Shown: piece after piece, positions 38,701-51,400 of the stretch
Position numbering within the stretch: position 1 is the first letter of the stretch
Layout of the letters: each line of letters opens with the position of its first letter
Assembly: GCA_948099385.1 (NCBI GenBank)
Contig: CANUEZ040000031.1
Span: forward strand, 1,171,001 to 1,235,000
Direction: 5' to 3'
Length of the DNA stretch: 64,000 bases
DNA from: Fasciola hepatica
Taxonomy: Eukaryota > Platyhelminthes > Trematoda > Plagiorchiida > Fasciolidae
Made by a program: the position numbers and the translations under genes
Notes under the pieces: model-generated
Seen by the model: the letters and a program-made list of their open reading frames with translations, nothing else
What the model was told of the DNA's origin: nothing
Database searches by the model: none

Positions 38701-41700
38701 TGCTTGAGTGGTAATGTTCTCTCCAGTTGTCTCAGTTTGCATAATTTCAACGGCTACTAAGGAAGAAACAGTTATCATGAGAAACGTCCACTGGATTACA
38801 TTACGCCACGCACAAGGATATGTCTTGATTGATTGCCCCAACATTATTTCCGACTAGTTAAATGCATCTACTTTCGGGAACGCTGAAATAAACCATCGGT
38901 ATGCACCTGGTAATGATCACCTTGTCCAGCACGTGGTTCGAACAAGATGAGGTGCCACTGAATCGCTCCGGTTTTGTAGGCTACTGTTTGCCCCAACCCT
39001 CAGCGCTTCTATCCGGTAAAAGAGACCCATGATGTAGTGCCAAGATTTCAAATTAGTGAATTCCTCCTCCGGATGTGCTAAAAGGAAAGTGTGTCATGGG
39101 AATCCAAAATAACTTCCGTCCTTTGCGTTTCCAGTTCCATCCACCATTTGCCATACGGATGAGGTAGTGGGGGACCTTGGCTGTCACTATTTATTTTGAA
39201 ATCAGTGGGAATTCGCTGCTTCCATTGAGTTTCAATGTGGAAGAAAAATTCCGGCTTGAAATCAATCCTCAGAATTTTGGCGGAACTAATGACAATGACC
39301 AGAACCGCTACTTACTACTGGCAATGATAACACTACATACGGACGCCCAATAAAAGTGACCTCATTTTCCCCCATTTGGCCTAAATAGAATAGTGCGTAA
39401 AGCTTCCGTTTGGTCGATATTCGAAAACAATTTAAAAGCTGCAGCGCAGAAACAACCCAAATAATATTTGCTCCTTTGTAAAATGCCAGTGTTGAATAAT
39501 TCTCTGTCTGCTGTGCAATGCTACAGTAGTCAGTTAGATAATTCGTTCCTCGACAGGTGCTTGAACGATTTTGAACGCAGATAACAGCATAAAAACTGTA
39601 GTAGTGTAAGCCCCTGGCTATTCGGTCTTTTATTCCTAGTCCTGAAAATGGTCATATGGATCCTGACTTACTATAGTATCAGGAAAGAAAAATAACTTTA
39701 CATTGTCCGTTCAAGATGAAGCGGAACAACGCTGGCGTTGGTGAGGTAAACTTTCGAAAGTGCTTTAGTTAAACGCCGAATGATCTCATACAATATTGGA
39801 CATAAATCGAAGACACCGTAGTTAGCAAATCAAATAACGTGTACTAGCGTATTTCAAACAGACTGAACAGTGCGATTATTCTGCTGCACCTGACATGGGA
39901 GGTCTTTGCCCCTTTTCGGTTTATGTGGTATTAACTCAGCTTTGTCATCTATTAGCACATATTTTATCGCCAACTTGTAGAAGCCCGAATCTCGTAGGTT
40001 CACGTTCATCGACTGAATGTAACAAGTGTTATGGGTTTTATTCATACCTCACAACTACCAGCAAGCATTTTGTGGTATTGATGATTCTTTGCTTGAATGA
40101 CCTCCTTTCGGACGTTACAATTCACGCACAAACCTCAGGTCATCGGACTTACGTTGCACTCGGCAGTAAAACACTCGAGTTCCACTCTTGGCAGAGCTTA
40201 TCAGTGATCCTCCTCTTCCGCCGACTCAGTGCAGTGAAGGATATTTATCAGGAAAAAAATCAAATATTGATGAAAACGACTTTAGTTATTGACTGCGGTA
40301 TTCCTCCATGAATGTGGTTGTTGCGTGCACTGTCCTCAACGCTTCCTTTAACATTGACCATTAACGATCGGCCCGAATAATTCATAGTGAATTCAGCCGT
40401 GTACATTTTTGGGATGTCATTTTGAATTAACTTCCTCCTGTATCCATTATGATGATATTTTCTGACAACGTACTTTTTTCGGTGGCGTACTTTTTATCGA
40501 ATTGACCTCCTGGAGGTTTCTGTCGATCTCGCATTTCATACACTTTTGTCCCCGCCGACTGAACGTGAAGATTCGTTTTCCTTCTTGACACTGTTTTGGT
40601 TTTCTTTCCGTGAAACACTCGTACCGATACCGTTTCGGCTCTAAGTATCAAAAATACACGTTCGCATCTCTCTACTGACACGACTATACTCTATCCATCT
40701 GATCTAAAGGGATTTTTTCGAGGTTACACTCCTGGACCCGAAAAACAACACGTTCCGTAGCCACTAGTTAACCGTCTTGTATTACTCTGCCATAGGTTTG
40801 GCTAGGTAGCAGTCACAGTTGCCTTGCAGAATACTGAACAGTATGAAAAATTCGATCCTACTTCATTACACGGAACTGGAATGGATGGTGATTGCTTTGT
40901 GCAAAAATCAAACTGTTCGAGTAAAATGATTAGTCATCGAGATTATTGATCAATCACATCAATCCGTATTCTCTTAACTTAGAACCTTTTGGTTAGATTC
41001 CTGGACGTGGAAACGTATAAAATATGCCTGATAATACTGCCACAAATCAGTAGTAAAATCGAGACTGTCAAAAATGTTGCTCTTGCCACCCAATCATCTC
41101 ATCCTAAACGTGGTACAGATCGGTAGTCATATCCAAAAGCCAAATAGTATTACCGTTGAATTGTCCACACATAGAGATGCTTGAACAGAAAAATGAGTGG
41201 GAACCGCAATTGGTTGATCATGTCTGAAACGGTCGATCCACAGTTTCTTATCAGTTTAGCTTATTCCGTATAGCATTACCCTCATTGAAATAACTGGTTA
41301 TTTCATCAGTCCTCTTCGTGTGAAGTGTAACTACGCTTATGCAGTAAACACAATCCACAGCCATATTCCTGATAATCACTTCTGATAATAGCAGTCACGA
41401 TGACCGTTGGATATCTACATCTCCCGGTCACTTGTTCACAGTTATTTTTTTGAAGAACTTCGCCAGTGCATTTCTTACACCTGTTTCAATACAAGGATGA
41501 ATTTCCATCAGAATTGCCATCCCGTTCTCAAGTGCGAAAAATTTCACCTTCCGTAAACAGTTCAAAATTTCTCAAGAAACGTGTTCAATTTAGTGTAACA
41601 AAACTGATGAGGGTAATAATTCTGGAACATCGGTCTTGATATGAAATTTTTACCCAAAATATTCTAGATATGACTGACAAACCGGCTGAGCATTTGTGAT

Positions 41701-44700
41701 TTGGCTGAGTACACGCAAACCTCAGCGTACGTATTTGTTCAAGATGAATCGACGAACATATTTTTAGCCGTGAACATTGACTCTTTATTAAACGGAATAT
41801 CCTCTTAAATAGGCAGTCTTGACATCGTACAGGGTACGACTGTAGGAAGCAGCTTATTATCCTTGTGGATTTGGCTGAAAGATGACACAGCCACATGAAT
41901 AGTTATTGATGATTTCGCAAAAATGCACGCGAGAGAAACTTTATTAAGCCACAAGCGCGATATCTCAACCCACGACCCAAATCAATACCCCTAGGTGGAC
42001 TTACTGAATTCGCTGTTTTTGCGACATCGAAAAATGTTGGAATCGTACCGTCATCAATATTTTTTCATCATTGCTGGTAATGCTGAACGCGAAAGTTGGG
42101 AGGTTATATTATTTGCTTTTGGTACTTGGAATATATTGACCATTTCAAATATGGGTATTGCACATGTCTTCGATTAGAGTTTGAATGAATGTTCAGGTAG
42201 TATCCTACACTGGTTTATTTTGTGAACTCTCTGAACTTGTGAAGAAAACTTTTCAGCCTTTAGGTTTTCGAATAGATTAGTTTTTATTATTATGGGTGAT
42301 GTTTTTTGTCAGGTGTTGAAAAAGATAAATCAGTATTGACAGGACGTGATACATAAGAGATTAGATATGTGGTACACAATATCAAGGAGCAGTCAGAAAA
42401 CAACTGATAGATCTCAGAAGTAAATTCATTGAGAAATTCCTGCACGATGAGCTTGTTCGATGAGTTTTACATCTAACCTACTGGATGCTTATTTTGAGAC
42501 CAAGTAAGTCCCTTATCAAGCCTGATCTGGTCTGTAATATATCTGATTTTCGCTCCGTCATTTGTTGCAAAGGCACTTTGTGCTATCAATGAAGAAAGCG
42601 GTTTCACTTTGGTTATGGGAGGAAGGGACACAATCCCTGTCAAAAAACAATGCAATGGGATGATTACGCACGTGGGGGAAAGGAAAGAGTCCGCAAAATG
42701 GATTCTGGTTTATTTGAAGCCAACGAATGTGAGGTCTATCACTTTTTGTGTGGCACACATTTTTATAACTGGGAACGTAAACGGTCAGACACATCACCTA
42801 TTCTGGCATATAGTATTCCGATCTGAGTCAGTGTGTTAAATTACGCAGTTCTACGATTGAGTCGGAGAGGATAATATGTGCTGAACTCGGACTAAACGTG
42901 TTTGGCCATAGTGGACAAACAGCTTCCGTGCTGTTTCTAGGATAGAACTCCAGCCAACAGCTGAGACCATTCGATTCATATTACAGGCCGAGTGAGTAAG
43001 GTGCATACCAATATACGCAACTGAAATAATGGAAATACATGCCATCTTATGCTCACCATTTATCTTTGCTCACAAAGTTTCCTGTTGCTCCGAACTGTTT
43101 CATTCCAAGACCACGAAATCAAAATGCAGATGCAGGGTGGTTTCATTGCCACCCCTTGTAACCTCGAAGTTAAGCATTTTCACTTCACGGGAAAGGCCTA
43201 TTTATAAATGTGAACTTGAATGTTTTAGGCGTCCAGTGCCCTTGTTACCGCCGAACCCTCTTTTGATTTTCGATAGGCAAATTGAAAACAGCAATGGCGG
43301 TCCTTCACCATTGATTTCCAAAGATGCATCAAAATATCTGCACGTCCGGGTCGAGTACAGCTGCTTCTGGGTACTGTGGGCAAACAAAATCGAAATCTTC
43401 TTCAAGTACGTGAATAATACTGAGGTAATACGCGAGAATAGGGCCTAATGGTGATTTTTCCCATCCTACTAATCATAGTCCAACATGGGCTCCAACAAAC
43501 GATAGAATACAAACTGCGTTTCCTCACTGTCCTAAAGTGTGAAATGTCTATATGTGACTTGGAACGACCTTAGCACATTATTCTTGTTTTGAAATGAATA
43601 GGTGAGTACTGTTAATGACGTTCCGAGTGATGAATATTTGATGACTATAGACAAGTCTCGTGCAAAACATCTCGATTTTCAACAATTCCTTTTTATCAAA
43701 CCTCATGGAGAACCAAATTATGTTGGAGTGAGACGAGGGTTGTGAAGATGCGAGGTTGAAAAGCTTCACTATTTTGGTTCCTTTTGCCGCAGCGAAGCTT
43801 ATGCAATGTCCAAAGAGTGGTTCAAATTCATTCTCCGCTTGAGGGAACCATAAAAACTTTGTGATGTGATAACAGTAAGGAAAAAACACTTTTATTCAAT
43901 CTAAGAATGAAGAATGAAGAAATGCTTTGATTGTTCAGTCACAAAATCAATTTCTGGCTTTCGTCAGCATTATTATATATTTATACATAAATAAAATATA
44001 TAAATCTGTTTTGTACGCTGAATTTTCCACGCACAAACTTTGGCATGGCGACTCCTCAATCCTATCTACTGTTAATATTTTGTTTTTCTCTTTGCATGCC
44101 CTTACATTCGGAATAACTTCGTAAGTCCTAATAGCAATCAACATTTAGCATACTTCTATAGATGAGTAGTTACTTGGGTAGCAGTATTCGAGTTTTGTAA
44201 ACGGAATTCGCGTGTTTCAGCATTATTCCGGATCTGTCTGTTACATGAATGTAAGTGATGGGCAGTAAGTCAGCTTTTCCTGGTACCACGTGCTATTCCT
44301 GTCGTGCTAGTATTTCACCTTATTCCTTCCACTCAGTAACACGCGCGTCATTTAAATCTGAAAACCATGGCTACGGTCAACACATACTTGTTAGCAGTGA
44401 GCAAACGAAGGTAGAATCAGTCGTCACTCCGTCACAAAGACCAATTTACAAATTCCTACCACTGTCATTCTCACATTGAAGAATTGACCATTTTACCCTC
44501 TACTACGGAACTCGCAAAAAATCAATCATTAGATTATGTGACCAGTGCTGAAAGCCGGCGCTCTTGAATGGTCTGCACAAAAAAAGGAGAAAAATAGCAC
44601 ACAGAAAAATCAACCAATAGGCGTAAAATACAAACCAGCCGCATCAGCACACCATAACAGGGGAGAAGATTCTGCTAAATTATCAGGTGAATATGTTTAT

Positions 44701-45335
44701 TGACGTTGGGTGAATGAATGGAATAGCTTTATCCAAAAAAGAAACAGTTTATCTTGAGGTTTTTAAAACAGATCATTGTGCTGAACGACACCAGAAACAC
44801 AATAACCTGGTCAAAATTCACAGCCTACTGCTTCAAAGCCCCTCAGTAGGCAAAACGTATAAAACCTACCAAACGGAGAAAGATATCAGGCGCAGGCTTG
44901 CAAATATTTCTTTTAGTATTGATGTGCGTAGTATTTGGAATCAAGTGGAGCGAAGCAGCACGCTCAGTCTACACGTCGCAGAAACCGAGGCTTCTGCCCT
45001 TTCCTTGGCTCCGTGCTTATGAATAGCAAAATTCCTATTGGGACTTCCACGGTGAAGACGAAATTAGTGACCGCTGTAGAGGGATCCATTGGATTTCAAA
45101 TTTTCTGCCCACTTACAATCCTCAACTAGTAAGTTACAAAGTTTGAACACGCAAACGTGTCCACGGACGCTTCGAGCGTAATGAACATGAATGATAATGG
45201 ATATGTATATATTCCCTGAAAAATATTAGCATTGGCTCGCAGGTCAAACATTAGGAACAACAGATAATGCCTCACTTTTATTCAGGCCACCAGCTGGTTT
45301 TTTGCTTCGCCTCTTACTGTTGACCCTCAAATCCG

Positions 45336-45337
<2 letters not shown>
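32738..45337. other. Long unassigned stretch
   Basis: No protein family, tRNA or element recognised on either strand over 12.6 kb. The largest open frames (39895-40311 and 43029-43448, both +, 138-139 codons) match nothing I know and fit chance. Two short 5S-rRNA-like boxes occur at 35112-35128 and 43164-43175. Likely intergenic or intronic DNA with unclassified old repeats. Confidence 0.4.

Positions 45338-45399
<62 letters not shown>
45338..45399. repeat. (AT)31 microsatellite
   Basis: Sixty-two bases of uninterrupted AT dinucleotide, ending before GCATG. Self-complementary, so it can extrude as a cruciform. The true length is probably variable and poorly fixed in the assembly. Confidence 0.98.
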
Positions 45400-45402
<3 letters not shown>

Positions 45403-48400
45403 TGTATTCATATAATGGAAATCACAATCTACATAAATGAGTTACACGAAATTGCTCTTTGCTGAAATGCATGCTAAATTTTCATGATTTTTATTACTGA
45501 TGTGGTTGAAAGTTATCTTATGATCAAATCCAGTAGATTCAGTTTCTCACAATGAACCAATATTTCAACATTTTCTCTATCCTCAATGATTTTGTACAGA
45601 TAACGGTGGCCACGCTCAATCCTGTGCGTCTTCTAAAAATCAGTTTTTCTCATCTATACCGGTCTCAGTATTGTTCCGAAGAGACGCTACTGCAGTTGAT
45701 TTTTTCTAGGAGAAAATAACAAACCTTTCAAAATCAAAGTGGAACAAATCAAGGTTAGTTTCATCTGCGTGACCCGGTGCGCATCCAATGTCTCTGATGC
45801 AAATTTCCTCGTCCGAAAAAAGAGGGCCGCATTTTTAGTCTTTTGAGAGGCAGACTTTCTGATGAGTGTCGAACTAGATATGCCAAATGCAAACAGTTCC
45901 CAAAGTTTCCAAATGAACTGCTTACCTTCTGTTACAGATCCTTCACCAATGTATTTTGATTTCATGCAAGTACACTGAAAAAATCTATGACGATACTGGA
46001 CAAAAGGTGAAAATCTGTGACAAGTTCTGCCTAATATCCCTCATGGTTAGTTAGTTTGCACTCACGTATTTTACCAGCATATCAATGAGAATACTGATTG
46101 ATATTATTCAATATGCTTGAAATTATGTCACATCATGACGAAAATGGCTGTGGGAATGACCACAATAAATTTCCCAACTTCGAAAGCATAGATGTACGTG
46201 CGATTGCTGATATAAACAAATAGATTCACTGCAAGGTATGAGGACTTATTGAAATCATCTATACACTGAGAAGCAGGAAGAAAAGTGAAAGAGATTCGTT
46301 TCTTTATACATGCTTTATTCATTTCAAGAATATTTCGCGGAAAGCATTTTTCAAATCGCACTTCATTCATGTTAGTCCTCTTGTAACAGTCCACTTATTC
46401 ACCCATGAGAACATCCGCCAATATATTTCTAGACTGCAATTCAGACAAAGCCGATCGCATGTTCCCCTCCGGTTGACGGTCTAGAATAAGCTAATATCAC
46501 AAATGAGCGACTGAGGACGGTCAGCAGCAGTGCACAAGGTTGTGGTCCGTTTTTTGCCTGGCTATCGTACGCCTCTCTGAGGGCCTCAGTTATATTGACG
46601 TGACCGTGACGCGGAAAGTGTGGCCCGCCGACACATGCGGCCCTACCTTTTCGTTGCGTTCTACTTACTTGACAGGCTTTCCCTACTGAAGCCAAATCAC
46701 CGTTCATCTGGTCACAGGTTCACCGAGACCAAAGCAATCCGAAGCAGGACGCTTTTAACCGCACGAAGAAATATGTGGGTTTCCGAATACGACGGCTTTC
46801 TCTAGACCGGGCGGTCGTTTGTTAGAACTGTCCACATTGCATACATTTGCCGAAGAAACAACTATCGCAAACATTTAAAGCTTTGTCACCCACATACAAG
46901 ACCAGTCAGCTACTCCTCGCATACCGTGTTTTCTTATCTCCTTGTTCAACTTCACTTTGTTTTGATGATACTGACACTATGTTAAAATCCCTCCCCAATT
47001 ATCTTCCGATAATATACCCAACGGGAACTGTGGTCGCACATTGGAACTGTAGTGCGTAGAGTGCAAGTACTAACCATGCACTCTTCCGGCCTACATTTTT
47101 GTTGCGAGTGTCATTCAACGGGTCACAAGCGACTGATGCTCACCTTAGTCCTTGATGTCCAACAGGATTTGCTACATTCAGCTTGCAAACGTTGAGGTGT
47201 ATACAACAACAGGCGGGCTTGAGTAGCTCTGTTTACAAAATTCGCTTGGCGCCCTCATCTAACCTGGGTTTTATCTCCATTATTCCTGGAATTCTGAGGC
47301 TCTGGCTTTTAGTCTTCTCGTCGTTGACATTACTATCAGTGAAAAGGATGAAAACGAGCTGCCCAAATTGGATCCTGGTAAATATTTGATTGTGCTCAGT
47401 GAGATCTGGAGTTCGGTGTAGAGTGAGCAATCACCATCCCGATTCGCCTAATATGTATGTCTTCTTGACGCATGCATTCACGCAGTTGAAGTTACCTTTT
47501 CCCACAGGCTTCATGACCTTATATGTAGAGACAGCTTGGCAGATTATGCGCATTTTAGCGGGGCATACGAATACTCGAGTCAGTCCATCGTCATAAGACG
47601 GAGTGCAAAAAATAAGGCCCTTTTGTCCTATATTCTCGTTGTTCGACAAACGGCGAGTGGGTTTAGACCTATATGTTCTGACCATTGCCAGTTCCTAGCT
47701 AGTCTTAATTTCAGACGCCATCAGACATCCGTTATTTTCCGACCCATATCGACCACATCATCACAAGCTATATACGGCTGGATGACATCATTCACTTCCG
47801 TTCTTGCTGACCTTAAACTCCCTTGGTAAATTCGACCTCACACTTGTTCGTATAACGCAGTCCATATGCTCCATCTGGCGTTCCAAAAGCAACCTGTGCC
47901 GACCTCTTGATAGCGACAGGCTTTCCTACGTATCTCGTCAGAAAATCTTTCAAAAAGTATTACTTGTAATGATAGCTGTTGCCTAGCCTTGTAATTTAAA
48001 CCAGCACTGGTCTTTTATCGGTAATATTTCACATATAGCTGGTCTGTCGCTCGCGTTTGGTTCATACATTTTATTTCGATCCATATCGTACCATACATGA
48101 TCACACATATTTTTAACTAAATAATAGTTGCTGAGTTTCCCCAAGTTTGACAAAAACAGAACTTATAAAAGACAAGTAATATGCCAGTGCGTAACTTCGA
48201 CTTGAATTTTGTTCCTTCCCTATTCGTCAACTGGTGAATGAAGAATCGCTTGGTGCAAACCAGTGCGAGAACATTCAACTCCGAGCTGAAAATCAGGAAC
48301 ACACTTTTACCGTTGCCGACGGGAGCGAAACCATTCCGTAAGAATATTGATTTACATGGTAAATCAACGATCCAATAGATAAACCATTCCAAATGTCGCT

Positions 48401-51400
48401 AGAAACTATTGAAACCATTGCGGATTTTGGCGTGGGCATCACTGACATTTAGTCCGGCTTTATTTTTTTGCTTCGGTTTCTTAAATTGCGTAAACACAGG
48501 AATGATTCTCACATTGGAAAGAAATAGTGGTATTGTTCACCAGTAAGCACTGGTTCATATGTATCTAAACTTGGGGAGCCAGTAAACAGTGCATTATTAC
48601 TAGTGTTACGGTAAGGTGTGAGCATTTACTTGTCGATCAGATGAACCGTTGCTATTTTGCAGAATAAAGATCAGTGCATCATGTTCAACAGTTCTGGTGA
48701 CCAGACGGACAATAAAATATGTGCTAGAGCTGGAAACAATTCAGCTACACGGATTACAAAGCCTGTCGTTGTAATTTATCCCTTGAAATCACCCGTCTGT
48801 GAAGTAAAGAAATTTCAAGTTACTTACAATATAGGTAAGTCCCAACAATTCCCATCACGATTCATAGCTGGGCAGACCAGTGCCCGTCCTCCGAGATAGG
48901 TAGTGCGAGTGTCGTTCCCATTCACGTACTCGATTGAAACTGCTAGAAACAGGTCCATAAACATCTATAAATTGGAACATGCAATTTGTCGTTTTTTAAA
49001 AGCTTCCTTCTTCAATTTAAATAGTGAATTCATGAGTGAATAGATTTTCAAATCCAAATAACCAAAATCTTTTCTTTGTGAATATTATTCTTCACTATAA
49101 CATTGGCGATATCGATTGTTGTTAACCGACGAGTGATTTTCCCATAATATTTTAAGAAGATATCTTATTTCTTTCGTTTCAATAAGTGTGGCCTTTTTTG
49201 ACCGTGTTTTTCAATTTATATGAAAATGCTGAAATATTATTTTGGTAATTTCTCGAAATGGTTTTTCCTTCGCTTTTGATTCCACTGCAATTATAGTTTC
49301 CCTTCTGATCACAAAGAGCATCCATACTTCGTTTTATTTATTGAACTGACAAAGGATAATAATATAATAACTGATCTGACTACATTTTAAACATATACTC
49401 ATTCAAATTCACTTGTCTGTTCCCGAGTATTATAAAGCTGTCAGTGCTTTGTTTACTTGCTGGATAGTGATCGCTGAATTCAGCATTAGTATTAATGACC
49501 TAAAAAGTCGAATAAAATCATGTCTGTCAAAGAGCTAAGTACTCGTGATACCGAACTTTATGTGAGCTTCACGTATGTGAATAAAATTGTAAGGGAACGA
49601 AAATACTTATCTTGATTTGGCAGCTACGGGTGCATCTCATTTGAAAGGCGTGTAGAGCGAAACGAATCACGATTCAATTCCACATGGCACACATCCTTAG
49701 ACTATCCAGTGGTCTCATGATCACTCTTACGTTCAAATTGCTGTTAGCGTTTCACGTTTCTTTATGCTGTTCTTTAAACAGTGCTCTTGAGTTTGGCATA
49801 CCGTTTACCTATCAATAAAGGAGGTGCCGAAATTCTGTACCCTCATTATACCAATTCATTATCGCGAAACCCGAATCGCCCTGTGCAAAAATCAATCGAA
49901 TGTTTCCATGCGGGCTCCGTGTGCTTATCCTATCAAAACACAACAATTGTTGTATAAAACTGAAAAATACTGAAGACACAAAAGAAAAAAAGACGAATCA
50001 CAGGAAGCAAATCAATACAGCACGAATTCCAAGAGGTCAAGTTCGGGAACGCAGCCGGTATTGCAAAGGCCGAAGTTCAAGTTACTAATGTTAGAATTCA
50101 GCAGGTAGTACGAGGAAGGTCAAGGTTCTTTGAGTGTCAACTTTATGATTTCAAGGCCAATTCAGGGATCAAGATCATGTTCAAAGCAGGCTTCAAATAT
50201 GTACACTCGAGTACGAGTAGCTTTATTTGTGCACTGATGATATCAAATCGGCTAATGATGGAATTCTTTTGACCTGAACTCCTAGCTCAACGATACCGAT
50301 GAAAACCAGTTACCTGGGCTTCAAACAACACCAATATTCAAGGTCATGCTTAATAAAAAATTCAGAACAATTAGAAGGAAATCAGCACAGTATAGCTGTT
50401 TCATCCTTGATCGGAGTCATCAGCTTTACACAACTTTCGAACAATAACTGGGAACTGAACCCCATGGCGAACGATTAGCAATGAAACTCTTCAGACACAA
50501 AGCCCAATAGGCAGACGCTCAATGGTTCGTCCGAACTTTACACTGCGAAGTATAGCGCTAAGAAACCAAGGACTCCGGATGTCGGCGAAGCATTCACCGC
50601 ACAAAAACTGACTATAAGGATGGACGGATTGCCTGTATCCACCTCAGAGCAACAACCGGATTCCATTCAGAAACATTCAGAGCTTCGTCATTATATGATT
50701 ATGAATAGCCGAAAGTCAATTTCACATAGGATTTGTCCTAATGCAATGTGAACTATGAAACTATGGTGAATCAAGGAACTGTGGAGATATAAAAACCTTG
50801 TGGCGCACATCTGGGTTCTCAATCAAGCTAGTGGGATTGTAAAAACAACTAAATGATTCGCCATGCAGCGGTAACTTTGAAAATATTAGAAAGTATGGAG
50901 TCGTTGTATAGCTCTTTCATTCTAGATAGGGACCAACAGCAGTACACAGCAATTGAGCCTCAGGTGACGATCAAACAACGGGGTGAACGACTGTCAATCG
51001 AAAATCATAACCAAAGCATTATCTGAGCGGGATCTGAAAGGTTTAGTCATCTTGGATTCCGAGACTGAATATCAGTGTTTGCAAAGCATGGCTTGCACAC
51101 AAATGCGCTTCTTGAATGGACGAATTACCTGATTGGGTCTAAGAACAATAAACGTACTGCGATAAACTATCTACAGGGGTTTGCTACTATATGTGCATTT
51201 ATAACCTTATTTTTCTGTTTCTAATGCTCTCAAATAGTTTAGGTTTACGTTTTTGATGTATGTAGCACATTCTACTTTTTTATTCGTTACTTTGGTGTTC
51301 TGTGATCGTACTATTACGTTTAAGAAAGCATTCCCTGAACGTTTCATCCTACATAAAAACTGCCTCCTGACACCAGCCCAGCTCCCAGTGTACACCACGG

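Noticed and set aside
38584..38844. Small secreted or membrane protein (hydrophobic N-terminal third)
   Set aside because: An 86-codon frame with no splice support, and hydrophobic runs are common in translated A+T-rich DNA.
45855..45880. Minimal hammerhead ribozyme (CTGATGAGTGTCGAAC)
   Set aside because: The core would need GAAA after stem II but reads GAAC, and no cleavage site with pairing stems I and III could be found.
46441..47985. Possible Gypsy-type or gene-coding block in G+C-richer DNA
   Set aside because: No RT, protease, RNase H or integrase motif could be read in any frame.
49680..49745. tRNA-like boxes on both strands
   Set aside because: Boxes appear on each strand with wrong spacing and no stems; treated as coincidence.
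50440..50500. Another tRNA-like B box (minus strand GGTTCAGTTCCC)
   Set aside because: The T-arm pairing is incomplete and there is no convincing A box.
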